Source: Marinobacter sp. F4216
Lineage (GTDB): Bacteria > Pseudomonadota > Gammaproteobacteria > Pseudomonadales > Oleiphilaceae
Reading direction: 5' to 3'
Length of the DNA stretch: 64,000 nt
Assembly: GCF_019931195.1 (NCBI RefSeq)
Contig: NZ_JAIOUO010000002.1
Location: 744,001-808,000, forward strand
The translations under genes were made by a program, and so were the position numbers. Below are positions 55,661-64,000 of the stretch, piece after piece. The notes under the pieces are model-generated. The model saw only the letters and a list, made by a program, of their open reading frames with translations, did no database searches and was not told where the DNA came from. The stretch's first letter is position 1. Every line of letters starts with the position of its first letter.

Positions 55661-56587
55661 ATGAGTAACTGGCTGGACAAAATCATGCCGAGCAAAATTC
55701 GCTCGGACTCCAAGCAACGAACCGGTGTGCCGGAGGGGCTATGGAAAAAGTGCCCCAAGTGCGGCGCCTTTCTCTATAAGCCGGAGCTGGAGAAAAACCT
55801 TGATGTTTGTCCCAAGTGTAACCATCACCTGAGGGTCGCTGCGCGGCGTCGTCTCGATATTTTCCTCGATCCCGGTGACCGTGTGGAAATCGCAGCGGAT
55901 CTGGAGCCCTGGGATCGCCTGAAATTCAAAGACAGCAAGCGCTACAAGGATCGGTTGTCCCAGGCACAGAAGGCCACCGGGGAGAAAGACGCGCTTGTGG
56001 TGATGAAGGGTGCGACTATGGGTGTTCCACTGGTTGCCTGTGCCTTTGAGTTTAACTTCCTGGGTGGTTCCATGGGGCAGGTGGTTGGCGAAAAATTCGT
56101 CCAGGCTGCCAACGTTGCGCTGGAAGAGCGGATTCCCCTGGTGTGTTTCTCTGCCAGTGGTGGCGCTCGCATGCAGGAAGCCATCCTGTCTCTTATGCAG
56201 ATGTCGAAAACGGCGGCTGTGTTGGAACGCATGAAACAGGAAGGTATCCCATACGTGTCGGTGATGACTGACCCGGTATTTGGTGGCGTATCCGCCAGTC
56301 TTGCCATGCTTGGTGACCTCAATATTGCCGAGCCGAATTCTTTGATCGGCTTTGCTGGTCCACGGGTGATTGAGCAGACGGTGAGAGAGAGGCTTCCGGA
56401 AGGCTTCCAGCGCAGTGAGTTTCTGGTAGAGCACGGTGCCATCGATATGATTCTGCACCGCCATCAGATGCGCGAGCGCATTGCGCATCTATTGGCCAAA
56501 TTTACCGCGGCAGAACGACCGGGCACGGAAGAGCCAATTGAATTCGAAGTCAGCGAAATGCCGGGATCTGATGGCGCGGTGGAATGA
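55661..56587 (+). CDS. accD: acetyl-CoA carboxylase carboxyltransferase subunit beta (AccD)
   Basis: It transfers carboxyl from biotin to acetyl-CoA together with AccA, the first step of fatty acid synthesis. The 308-residue protein has the N-terminal zinc finger Cys31, Cys34, Cys50 and Cys53, then the crotonase-fold domain with [19 protein letters not shown] (Gly-Gly oxyanion loop) and [20 protein letters not shown]. The length and motifs are those of a normal active AccD. It overlaps folC by 17 bases. A degenerate copy of its residues from about 61 onwards is fused to the folC product downstream. Confidence 0.96.
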   Translation: MSNWLDKIMPSKIRSDSKQRTGVPEGLWKKCPKCGAFLYKPELEKNLDVCPKCNHHLRVAARRRLDIFLDPGDRVEIAADLEPWDRLKFKDSKRYKDRLSQAQKATGEKDALVVMKGATMGVPLVACAFEFNFLGGSMGQVVGEKFVQAANVALEERIPLVCFSASGGARMQEAILSLMQMSKTAAVLERMKQEGIPYVSVMTDPVFGGVSASLAMLGDLNIAEPNSLIGFAGPRVIEQTVRERLPEGFQRSEFLVEHGAIDMILHRHQMRERIAHLLAKFTAAERPGTEEPIEFEVSEMPGSDGAVE

Positions 56588-58583
56588 GCGTGATGCCAGC
56601 TCTCCGGAACCGCCCGGGGCTGGCGCCACTGTCGACCGGTGGCTTACCTATCTGGAAGCTATCCATCCCAAAGAGATAGATCTTGGCCTCGACCGTGTTT
56701 TACTGGTGTTGCGCCGACTATTCCCGCGGAAGCCAGATGCACGAATCATCACGGTGGCAGGTACTAATGGCAAGGGCAGCACGGTTGCATCCATAGAGCG
56801 ACTGCTCCTTTCCTGTGGTCGTAAGGTTGGTGCCTACACCTCTCCCCATTTGCAGGTCTACAACGAGCGGGTCCGCCTTAACGGACGTGACGTTGAAGAT
56901 CGTCGCCTGATTGCAGCATTCGAGCGTGTTGAAGAGGCTCGTCGAAACGTTTCCCTGAGTTACTTCGAATTCGGTACCCTCGCGGCATTCGTAGTGTTCG
57001 ACGCCGCTGGTGTTGAAGACTGGATTCTTGAGGTGGGTCTTGGCGGGCGCCTGGATGCCGTCAACGTGCTCGACGCTGATCTTGCCGTTATCACTTCCGT
57101 GGATATCGACCACGTTGCCTTCCTTGGCGATAACCGGGAGGTCATCGGCTTCGAAAAGGCCGGTATTCTTCGCCCGGGTATCCTCGCCGTGTGCGCGGAT
57201 GACAATCCGCCCCAGTCGATTCTGCAGCAGGCCGAGGCCCAGAAGGTCGATCTGGCGTTAGTGGGCCGTGATTACCGCTTGTATGAGGACCGCGGGATTA
57301 CCGGCAATTTGTCGCCGCAGATTTTGCTGGACGAGAAGGGGTGGCAAGTTTCGTTGCCAAATGGTCCGTTACCCGTGTCAAGTGTGGCGGCGGCCGTGGT
57401 GGCGGTGCGCCGCCTTGAGCCGGACATCAGCGAGCGCATGGTTGAAAGCGCTCTGGCTGGCCTGAAGGTTCCCGGCCGTTTCGAGCAGTTGGGGGAGCGG
57501 CCCGCAGTGTTTGCTGATGTTGGCCACAACCCCCATGCAGCGCGCTGGCTGGCGGGCCGCTTGCTGGCCCGTAAGTATTCTGGATGCAGAGTGTTGGCGG
57601 TATATGCTGCTCTGGCGGACAAAGATGTGGCAGGCGTGTTTGCCGCCATGGCGCCGGCGGCCGACAGGTGGTGGGTGGCTGGCCTGGATGTGCCCCGCGG
57701 GATGTCTTCGGTCGAGTTGTTTGATCAGGCCCATCAGTGTGGGCTCACTGGTGTTGAGAAGGTCGAGACGGTATCCGATGCAATACGTGCGGCTCTTGAT
57801 GAGGCGTGCAGCAACGACATCATTATCGTGTTTGGCTCGTTTTTTACGGTTGCCGAGGCTCGCGCCTTGCTTGCCCACCCGACAGCGCGGCAGCGGCTGG
57901 ATGAGTTTCTTGATCCGGACGGTCGTTCCGAGTTGAGCGTTTTCGATCAACAAGGGACCTCGAGCTGTGTGGCCTTTCCGGGCTCCTATGTCGATGACCA
58001 TGCCCTGGCCCAGGATAGGACGGGCGAGCAGGAGTCCTTACTTGCCATGAGCGGAACCTGTCTTGGTAACCCGGTGGTCGCTTGTGCTTTCGAGCATGGT
58101 TTTTTGGGTGGCACACTTGGTGCGGTAGCGGGTGAGGTGTTTGCACGTGCAGCGCGCTACGCGCTGGAGATGCGGGTTCCCCTCGTCTGTTTTACGGCCA
58201 GCGAGGGGGCAAGGATAGAAGAGGGTATGGGCTCCCTCATGCAGATGGCGAAGACGGCTGCATCGATAGAGAAGCTCCACCAGGAGGGTGTTCCCTACAT
58301 TTCCGTTCTTGCCAACCATGTGTCCGGAGAGGTTTGGGCCAGTCTTGCGGTTCTTGGTGATATCAACATTGCCGAATCCGGAGTACGGGTCAGTATGGCG
58401 CCATTGGCGCTTATGGAGCAGGGGGCCCTGGACGGAGACGCACAGCTGAGGGATGCCGAGCAGCTCCTGAGTCATGGTGCGGTGGACATGGTGGTTGATC
58501 GCCTGGATATGCGCACCTCCATTGGGCGCTTGCTGGGGAAGTTCGGGTCCGCGGCGTCGTCTGGTGAGGTCAGCGAAGGCTGA
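56571..58583 (+). CDS. folC: FolC (folylpolyglutamate/dihydrofolate synthase) fused to a degenerate AccD-like domain
   Basis: A 670-residue protein from ATG at 56571 (GGGA upstream); FolC is usually 420-440 residues. Residues 1 to about 435 are a normal Fol[21 protein letters not shown]-loop [50 protein letters not shown] and the usual end [10 protein letters not shown]. Residues about 438-660 then match Acc[12 protein letters not shown] (Acc[12 protein letters not shown]), [58 protein letters not shown] and [17 protein letters not shown]. The zinc finger is missing, the AccD Gly-Gly is Glu-Gly, and [11 protein letters not shown] is not kept, so carboxyltransferase activity is unlikely. No stop or frameshift separates the parts. 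Confidence 0.93.
   Translation: MARWNERDASSPEPPGAGATVDRWLTYLEAIHPKEIDLGLDRVLLVLRRLFPRKPDARIITVAGTNGKGSTVASIERLLLSCGRKVGAYTSPHLQVYNERVRLNGRDVEDRRLIAAFERVEEARRNVSLSYFEFGTLAAFVVFDAAGVEDWILEVGLGGRLDAVNVLDADLAVITSVDIDHVAFLGDNREVIGFEKAGILRPGILAVCADDNPPQSILQQAEAQKVDLALVGRDYRLYEDRGITGNLSPQILLDEKGWQVSLPNGPLPVSSVAAAVVAVRRLEPDISERMVESALAGLKVPGRFEQLGERPAVFADVGHNPHAARWLAGRLLARKYSGCRVLAVYAALADKDVAGVFAAMAPAADRWWVAGLDVPRGMSSVELFDQAHQCGLTGVEKVETVSDAIRAALDEACSNDIIIVFGSFFTVAEARALLAHPTARQRLDEFLDPDGRSELSVFDQQGTSSCVAFPGSYVDDHALAQDRTGEQESLLAMSGTCLGNPVVACAFEHGFLGGTLGAVAGEVFARAARYALEMRVPLVCFTASEGARIEEGMGSLMQMAKTAASIEKLHQEGVPYISVLANHVSGEVWASLAVLGDINIAESGVRVSMAPLALMEQGALDGDAQLRDAEQLLSHGAVDMVVDRLDMRTSIGRLLGKFGSAASSGEVSEG
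57882..58552 (+). repeat. accD-derived segment inside folC (diverged duplication)
   Basis: This stretch encodes residues 438-660 of the folC product and corresponds to accD from about 55841 to 56530. By eye, about 66 of 107 residues (roughly 60%) are identical from Acc[14 protein letters not shown] to LGDLNIAE; outside that core similarity is lower. The copy begins just after the position of the AccD zinc finger. It is in the same orientation, with the folC core between the two copies. Confidence 0.85.
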
Positions 58584-58611
58584 ACCCTGGGGCAGAGTTG
58601 GGCTTTAAGCC

Positions 58612-58628
58612 CGGGAGTGGTTCTCCCG
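58612..58628 (+). terminator. small hairpin before dedD
   Basis: CGGGAG (58612-58617) pairs with CTCCCG (58623-58628) across TGGTT, followed by AACTTTCAGCCTTT. A second short inverted repeat, GGGCTTTAAGCCC, stands just upstream. Weak terminator candidate for accD-folC. Confidence 0.4.
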
Positions 58629-58719
58629 AACTTTCAGCCTTTGTGTTATGTCAGTATCGCGGTTAGTATCTTTTGCGATAAAAAAACGCAGAATGGTTTT
58701 CAGACAGGAGTGTGGGATT

Positions 58720-59394
58720 GTGGATGGACTGAAACAAAGAATTGTCGGTGCACTGGTGCTGGTGTCCCTGGCGGTCATCTTTGTTCCCATGATATTTGAT
58801 GAGCCGCACTCGGAGCGTACTTCTAATTCCATTCAGATTCCTGAGGAACCCCCGTTTCCCGAAGTGACCGTTCCGGAGGATGATGCGATTGTTGCGCCTG
58901 TCGATGGGCCGACCGGTGTTGAGGGTGACGGTGGTGCAAGCGCTGCCAGCGATGATGAGCCCGAACCTGATTACCGAATTGTCGAAACGGAGCAGGCTCC
59001 CTTTGAGGGCGTTCCTGAGGTCGATCAGGAGTCGGAGCCAGTCGCCGAATCCAGGGTAGAAAGTGCTCCTGAGGTATCAAGCCAAGCGCCCGAAGATGCC
59101 GAGGTCGAGCCTGAAATCACTGAAACGTCTCCCGATGCCGGTCGAGACATTGAAGCGGGTGACTGGGTCGTCCAGCTTGGCAGTTTCGGCAACGCAGACA
59201 ATGCCCGTCGCCTGAGCGAGCAGGTTCGGGATAAGGGTTACGGTTCCCAGCTACAGGCGGTCAAACGCGGCGATGCCACCCTGACGCGGGTGTTCAGTGG
59301 TCCTTTCCCGGACCGCGCCAGTGCCGAGGCCGCAAAGCGCGTCCTGGATGAGTCCTTCAGCCTTAATAGTCTGGTTACAACCAGCGACAAATAA
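58720..59394 (+). CDS. dedD: DedD-like SPOR-domain cell division protein
   Basis: A 224-residue protein from GTG at 58720, with AGGAG 9 bases upstream; a longer frame from 58648 adds residues not found in the family. It has one N-terminal membrane segment (LKQRIVGALVLVSLAVIFVP, residues 4-23), an acidic Pro/Glu-rich periplasmic linker, and a C-terminal SPOR domain (WVVQLGSFGNADNARRLSEQ, about 148-167), which binds denuded glycan at the septum. The folC-dedD-cvpA-purF order is typical of gammaproteobacteria. Confidence 0.9.
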   Translation: MDGLKQRIVGALVLVSLAVIFVPMIFDEPHSERTSNSIQIPEEPPFPEVTVPEDDAIVAPVDGPTGVEGDGGASAASDDEPEPDYRIVETEQAPFEGVPEVDQESEPVAESRVESAPEVSSQAPEDAEVEPEITETSPDAGRDIEAGDWVVQLGSFGNADNARRLSEQVRDKGYGSQLQAVKRGDATLTRVFSGPFPDRASAEAAKRVLDESFSLNSLVTTSDK

Positions 59395-59421
59395 ACCGGT
59401 TGGTTTGGCGGCGCTGGCGGT

Positions 59422-59449
59422 TTGGCGAAGGTCGGTTTCCTGATAGAAT
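59422..59449 (+). promoter_or_regulatory. candidate promoter for cvpA-purF
   Basis: TTGGCG (59422-59427) and TAGAAT (59444-59449) are 16 bases apart, 31 bases before the cvpA start. Confidence 0.4.
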
Positions 59450-59480
59450 TCGCGCTTCCTCTCGTTCCATTGGGTAGTTC

Positions 59481-60050
59481 ATGGAAACTCTGATCTGGAT
59501 TGATTGGGTGATTATCACCCTGATCGCAGTATCCACTCTGTTTAGCCTCAAACGAGGTTTCGTCCGGGAAGCCTTGTCGCTGGTTACCTGGGTGGGTGCG
59601 TTTATCCTGGCACGCACTTTTCATCCCCAGATGCAGATGTTGCTTGAAAGCACGGTTGAAACCCCACTGGTGCGTCTGATCGCCGCCTTCGCCATTCTGT
59701 TTTTTGGTACGTTGATTGTCGGCGCTATTATCAACAACATGATTGGCCACCTGATTCGCGCGACCGGGCTGTCTGCAACAGACCGGGTGCTGGGTATGGG
59801 CTTTGGGCTTCTCCGGGGTGTGGTGGTTGTGATCGTGGGTATCGCATTTACCCGTTACACCCCCTTGGCGCAGGATACCTGGTGGCGGGAATCGGTGATG
59901 ATCAATCATCTGGCGGTGGTCGAGGACTGGTCCAGGCGGACTCTGGGCGACGAGTTCGCGCGATTCCTGGGGCCCGCGCCAGATAGCACGGATGCGGGAA
60001 CTTCCATTCAGGAGCAGACAGGTGTAGAGCCTGTATCTGCATCCAGTTAA
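59481..60050 (+). CDS. cvpA: CvpA family membrane protein
   Basis: A 189-residue inner-membrane protein with four hydrophobic segments (about 5-25, 29-46, 64-86, 101-122). WIDWVIITLIAVSTLFSLKR and GFVREALSLVTWVGAFILA are characteristic. CvpA is needed for colicin V production in E. coli and affects envelope stress tolerance; its molecular role is not settled. It lies 35 bases before purF, its usual partner. Confidence 0.93.
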   Translation: METLIWIDWVIITLIAVSTLFSLKRGFVREALSLVTWVGAFILARTFHPQMQMLLESTVETPLVRLIAAFAILFFGTLIVGAIINNMIGHLIRATGLSATDRVLGMGFGLLRGVVVVIVGIAFTRYTPLAQDTWWRESVMINHLAVVEDWSRRTLGDEFARFLGPAPDSTDAGTSIQEQTGVEPVSASS

Positions 60051-60085
60051 TATTCAGAATTTAACCCTCGGAGACAGTTTGACCC

Positions 60086-61612
60086 ATGTGTGGCATCGTC
60101 GGCATCGTCAGTACATCCAACGTCAACCAGACGCTTTATGATGCGCTGACCGTACTTCAGCATCGGGGCCAGGATGCCGCGGGAATCGTGACCTTCCAGA
60201 ATGAGCGCTTTCATCTGCGTAAGGACAATGGTCTGGTACGCGATGTGTTTCATACGCGACACATGCGCCGGCTGGTTGGTAATGTTGGTATCGGCCATGT
60301 CCGCTACCCGACAGCCGGCAGCTCCAGCTCCGCAGAAGCCCAACCGTTTTATGTGAACAGCCCCTACGGGATTACCCTGGCCCATAACGGTAATCTCACC
60401 AACGCAGACGAGTTGAGCCAGGACCTTTTCCGTACGGACCTCCGTCATATCAATACCAATTCGGACTCCGAAGTTCTGCTCAACGTATTTGCTCACGAAC
60501 TGCAAAAACTGGGCAAGCTGACGCCGACAAAGGATGAAATCTTTGCCGCGGTCAAGGCTGTTCATAAGCGTTGTCGGGGCGCTTACGCGGTGATTGCTAT
60601 GATTACGGGCTATGGCATTGTCGGTTTCCGCGACCCGAACGGTATTCGTCCGGCCTGTTATGGCGTCCGGGAGAGTGAGGATGGCCGCAAGGAATACATG
60701 ATCGCGTCCGAGAGTGTGGCCCTGAACGCTGCTGGCTTTACCCTGGTTCGTGACATTGCCCCTGGTGAGGCGGTGTATATCGAGACCGATGGCACGCTCT
60801 ACACCCAACAGTGCGCTCAGGATCCGCACCTGTACCCCTGTATTTTTGAGCATGTGTACTTTGCCCGGCCGGATACGATCCTGGATGGCGTATCGGTCTA
60901 CAAGGCGCGCCTGCGCATGGGCGAGACCCTGGCTGATAAAGTATTGCGCGAATTCCCGGATCACGACATTGATGTGGTCATGCCAATCCCGGATACCAGC
61001 CGTACCTCTGCGATGCAGATGGCTCACCGGCTTGGGGTCAAGTTCCGCGAAGGGTTTATCAAGAACCGCTACATTGGCCGGACGTTCATCATGCCCGGTC
61101 AGAAGATGCGCAAGAAGTCGGTGCGTCAGAAGCTGAATCCGATCGACCTCGAGTTCCGGGACAAGAACGTCATGCTGGTGGACGATTCCATAGTTCGCGG
61201 CACCACCTGCAAGGAGATCGTACAGATGGCCCGGGATGCCGGTGCCCGGAAAGTGTACTTTGCTTCCGCCGCGCCCCCCGTTCGCTATCCGAACGTGTAC
61301 GGTATTGATATGCCCTCGGCCAACGAACTCATTGCGCACGACCGCACGGTCGAAGAGGTGGGTGAAATGATCGGCGCTGACTGGCTGCTGTACCAGGATC
61401 TTGAGGATCTGGTGACCTGTGTCAGTGATGTGAACGACGACATCGAAGGCTGGGAATGCTCGGTATTCACCGGCAACTACGTGACCGGCGATATTGATCA
61501 GGCTTATCTGGACAAGCTCGACGCCGCCCGCAACGATACCAAGCGATCAGGTACCGGAGGCGGCAATCCCGCTGACAACGGCATCATTGATCTACATAAC
61601 GACGAAGACTAG
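60086..61612 (+). CDS. purF: amidophosphoribosyltransferase PurF
   Basis: The first committed enzyme of purine synthesis, making phosphoribosylamine from PRPP and glutamine. The 508-residue protein starts MCGIVGIVS with the N-terminal nucleophile Cys2 and no propeptide, as in E. coli. The glutaminase domain has [12 protein letters not shown] and [15 protein letters not shown]; the PRPP-binding loop is [20 protein letters not shown]. It is probably repressed by PurR-type regulation in relatives, but I see no clear operator. Confidence 0.96.
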   Translation: MCGIVGIVSTSNVNQTLYDALTVLQHRGQDAAGIVTFQNERFHLRKDNGLVRDVFHTRHMRRLVGNVGIGHVRYPTAGSSSSAEAQPFYVNSPYGITLAHNGNLTNADELSQDLFRTDLRHINTNSDSEVLLNVFAHELQKLGKLTPTKDEIFAAVKAVHKRCRGAYAVIAMITGYGIVGFRDPNGIRPACYGVRESEDGRKEYMIASESVALNAAGFTLVRDIAPGEAVYIETDGTLYTQQCAQDPHLYPCIFEHVYFARPDTILDGVSVYKARLRMGETLADKVLREFPDHDIDVVMPIPDTSRTSAMQMAHRLGVKFREGFIKNRYIGRTFIMPGQKMRKKSVRQKLNPIDLEFRDKNVMLVDDSIVRGTTCKEIVQMARDAGARKVYFASAAPPVRYPNVYGIDMPSANELIAHDRTVEEVGEMIGADWLLYQDLEDLVTCVSDVNDDIEGWECSVFTGNYVTGDIDQAYLDKLDAARNDTKRSGTGGGNPADNGIIDLHNDED

Positions 61613-61648
61613 ACCGTAAGACACATAAGACATAAGCAGGAGCAGTTC

Positions 61649-62875
61649 ATGACCTTTCGCCGCGAAGAAACTGTCTGGATCCCGGAATCGGATCTTGAGG
61701 GTATGTCCGTCGATACCCTCGCGGTGAGGGCAGGGCAGATGCGTACCGGGGAGCTGGAGCACAGTGACCCGATTTACCCGACATCCAGCTTTGTCTACGG
61801 TAGCGCCGCTCAGGCGGCCGCCCGTTTCGGTGGTGATGAGCCCGGAAACATCTATTCCCGGTTTACCAACCCCACTGTGCAGTCATTTGAGCGACGAATG
61901 GCCGCGATGGAAGGTGGCGAGCGTGCGGTCGCCACTGCATCGGGCATGGCGGCCATCCTGAGCACCTGTATGGCGTTGCTCAAGAGCGGCGACCATGTGG
62001 TTTGCTCCCGGGGAGTGTTTGGTACGACCAACGTGCTGTTCCAGAAATACCTGGCCAAGTTCGGAGTGGAAACGTCGTTTGTGAGCCTGACGGATGACGA
62101 GGGCTGGCGAAGTGCGGTGGGTGAGAACACCCGCATGCTGTTTATTGAAACACCTTCCAACCCGCTCTGCGAAGTGGCGGATATTCGTGCACTGGCCGAC
62201 CTGGCGCATTCACACGAGGCTTTGCTGGTCGTTGACAACTGCTTTTGTACGCCGGTGTTGCAAAGGCCGCTGGAACACGGCGCCGATGTGGTTATTCATT
62301 CCGCGACCAAGTACCTGGATGGTCAGGGACGGTGCGTTGGCGGCGTGGTCGTTGGCCCCGAGAAACTGATGGAGGAAGTCTATGGTTTCCTGCGTTCCGC
62401 AGGGCCGACCCTTAGCCCGTTTAACGCCTGGGTGTTCCATAAAGGCCTGGAAACCTTACCAATCCGTATGCGAGCCCACTGTGAGAATGCATTAGAGTTG
62501 GCTCAATGGCTGCAACAACAACCTGAGGTAGAGACGGTATTCTATGCCGGTTTGCCTGAGCATCCGCAGCATGAACTGGCAAAGCACCAGCAGAGTGGGT
62601 TTGGGGGGGTTCTGTCGTTCCGGGTAGAAGGTGGCCGGGAGGAAGCCTGGAGCTTCATCGACGCCACCCGAATGGTCTCAATCACCGCCAATTTGGGCGA
62701 TGTCAAAACGACGATTACTCACCCGGCCACAACGACCCACGGACGCTTGTCTCCTGAAGACAAAAGCGCCGCGGGCATCACTGAAAACCTGATAAGGATC
62801 TCAGTGGGTGTGGAAGCAGTCGAAGACCTGAAGACCGACCTTGCCCGGGGGTTTCAGGCCCTTCAGAACCAATAA
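61649..62875 (+). CDS. metZ: O-succinylhomoserine sulfhydrylase MetZ
   Basis: A 408-residue PLP enzyme of the Cys/Met metabolism family that makes homocysteine from O-succinylhomoserine and sulfide. The PLP lysine lies in VIHSATKYLDGQGR (about residue 219), with DNCFCTPVLQRPLEHGAD before it. The N-terminal LEGMSVDTLAVRAGQMRTGE and the position after purF match Pseudomonas metZ. AGCAGGAGCAG lies upstream of the ATG. It uses sulfide, the end product of the CysH pathway encoded at 23.7 kb. Confidence 0.93.
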   Translation: MTFRREETVWIPESDLEGMSVDTLAVRAGQMRTGELEHSDPIYPTSSFVYGSAAQAAARFGGDEPGNIYSRFTNPTVQSFERRMAAMEGGERAVATASGMAAILSTCMALLKSGDHVVCSRGVFGTTNVLFQKYLAKFGVETSFVSLTDDEGWRSAVGENTRMLFIETPSNPLCEVADIRALADLAHSHEALLVVDNCFCTPVLQRPLEHGADVVIHSATKYLDGQGRCVGGVVVGPEKLMEEVYGFLRSAGPTLSPFNAWVFHKGLETLPIRMRAHCENALELAQWLQQQPEVETVFYAGLPEHPQHELAKHQQSGFGGVLSFRVEGGREEAWSFIDATRMVSITANLGDVKTTITHPATTTHGRLSPEDKSAAGITENLIRISVGVEAVEDLKTDLARGFQALQNQ

Positions 62876-62894
62876 ATAAAAATAGCAGAATTGC

Positions 62895-64000
62895 ATGGCC
62901 GAATCCGTAAAAGCAAAGCGCGCCCCAAAGGAATTGACCGATAAACAGCAGCGTTTCCGGCGCCTGGTTACCCAGGGGGCCCGGGAGGGTGCGGTAATCG
63001 CCCTTATTGCGCTGGCCATCTACCTGGCCATGGCTCTGGTTACCTACAGTCCGACCGACCCTGGCTGGGCCAGCATCGGCCATGATACGTCAGTGACCAA
63101 TCATGCCGGCCGAACTGGAGCCTGGCTGGCCAGTCTGTTCATCGATTTCTTTGGCCAGGTGGCGTTCCTGTTCCCTGTTATGATCGCGGGTTACGCAGTG
63201 ATCCTTATCCGCAGAAGGAACGAGCCGTTGGAGCTTCACTGGCCTCTGGTGATGATGCAGTTTGGCGGATTCCTCCTTATCTTGCTGTCGGCGTCCAGTT
63301 TGCTGTCCCTGTATTCCGTGTTCGGCCTGGGAGCTTCCTCGGGCGGCGTTCTGGGCACCACAGTATCGGAAGCCATGGTCCGCTTCTTCAATTTGCCGGC
63401 GACCACACTGCTACTGATTGCCATTTTCCTGTTCGCACTTACCGTAACGACCGGTTTGTCCTGGTTCAGGCTTATGGATCAGATTGGCGGGCTGATGATC
63501 CGGTTGTTTGATTCCCTGAAATCCGCCTTCGCTTCTGATCCGGAGAAGAAAGCGGCGGCGAAGGAGAAGGCCGAAGCGAAGCAGCGGAGAGCCGACGAGA
63601 AAAAACAGGCGAAACAGGCGAAAAAGGCTCTTAAAACACCGGAGCCTCCTGTCGTTCAGGATCGAGTAGTCTCCAGTACAGCTGAGGGTATCGACTCCGA
63701 AGGGGGGACTGGCGAAGGTAAGACCGGATGGTGGCAGAAGCTAACCGGCGGTGGCAAAAAGACCCGAGACAGGCGTGCAGATAAGGTTATCGAACGCAAA
63801 GAGCCCGGGTTTGAGGGCATTCCTCCGGGGCTGAGTGTCGAACCGGTTGAGTTCGAGAGTTTCAGCTCTAGAGGCGAACCGGCGCCAGAAAAGCGTTCCA
63901 AGGCTAAGCAAAAAGCGGTTGAGGCAGAGCCAGTTCCCGCTCACACGCCAGCCCGTTCGGTGAAAATCTCGCCGTTCAAGAAAGAAGAACAGGTTCCCAA
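62895..64000 (+). CDS. ftsK: DNA translocase FtsK, 5' part (continues beyond the window)
   Basis: The frame is open from ATG at 62895 to the window end (368 codons, the last one complete at 63998). The N-terminal domain has four membrane segments (about 33-53, 86-108, 116-140, 155-185), including ALIALAIYLAMALVTYSPTD and PGWASIGHD, the typical FtsK start. A Lys/Ala/Glu-rich linker follows (AAAKEKAEAKQRRADEKKQA). The motor and gamma domains lie outside. FtsK anchors at the septum and segregates chromosome dimers. No strong ribosome binding site is visible. Confidence 0.92.
   Translation, partial: MAESVKAKRAPKELTDKQQRFRRLVTQGAREGAVIALIALAIYLAMALVTYSPTDPGWASIGHDTSVTNHAGRTGAWLASLFIDFFGQVAFLFPVMIAGYAVILIRRRNEPLELHWPLVMMQFGGFLLILLSASSLLSLYSVFGLGASSGGVLGTTVSEAMVRFFNLPATTLLLIAIFLFALTVTTGLSWFRLMDQIGGLMIRLFDSLKSAFASDPEKKAAAKEKAEAKQRRADEKKQAKQAKKALKTPEPPVVQDRVVSSTAEGIDSEGGTGEGKTGWWQKLTGGGKKTRDRRADKVIERKEPGFEGIPPGLSVEPVEFESFSSRGEPAPEKRSKAKQKAVEAEPVPAHTPARSVKISPFKKEEQVP

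Noticed and set aside
56481-56570. Upstream extension of folC to ATG at 56481
   Set aside because: It would overlap accD by more than 100 bases and encodes basic residues unlike FolC N-termini; ATG at 56571 fits better.
58648-58719. Upstream extension of the DedD-like gene
   Set aside because: The 24 added residues precede the normal family start, and GTG at 58720 has a proper AGGAG site.

Overview
The window is about 64 kb of gene-dense bacterial chromosome with moderately high GC. Gene content and order point to a gammaproteobacterium close to Marinobacter: FimV, PilZ and a PilT/PilU-type ATPase, GspA/GspB, TgpA, CysB, and the order leuC-leuD-leuB-asd-fimV-truA-trpF-...-accD-folC-dedD-cvpA-purF-metZ, which is shared with Pseudomonas. 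The genus is an inference from protein resemblance and synteny. I see no rRNA or tRNA gene, CRISPR array, insertion sequence or prophage.

Region by region. 1-4.6 kb: end of an operon for an envelope energy-transduction complex (two TPR proteins, a small secreted protein, ExbB/TolQ-like, two ExbD-like, TonB-like); the first ExbD has Asn where the family has its proton-carrying Asp. 4.9-19.5 kb: FadD, HrpA, a beta-ketoacyl synthase III, a 4HBT thioesterase, MlaA, a patatin, GspA-GspB and DinG. 19.5-26.8 kb: a MalT-type regulator, CysB, CysH (APS-reductase type), ThrH and PabB. 26.8-30.4 kb: four secreted proteins of unknown role, two of them paralogues. 30.6-38.3 kb: DUF58-TgpA-HolB-PilZ, a hydrolase, a DUF4892 protein and a second patatin. 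38.4-42.8 kb: PrmB, AroC, an MFS transporter and a pilus ATPase. 42.8-64 kb: a LysR regulator divergent from leuCDB, then asd, fimV, truA, trpFBA, accD, folC, dedD, cvpA, purF, metZ and the start of ftsK.

Most of the window is core metabolism and envelope biology. The strongest anomaly is folC: its reading frame runs through a normal folylpolyglutamate synthase of about 435 residues into about 230 residues that are clearly a copy of the neighbouring accD product (acetyl-CoA carboxylase carboxyltransferase beta), without the zinc finger and with part of the catalytic Gly-Gly region altered. A tandem duplication of accD around folC followed by in-frame fusion would explain it. Other points to check are a consensus CRP/Vfr site, three direct repeats and a strong minus-strand terminator in the convergent dinG/malT-like gap (possible small RNA), a long-range stem-loop just before the ribosome binding site of a secreted protein gene, and palindrome clusters upstream of fimV and leuC.
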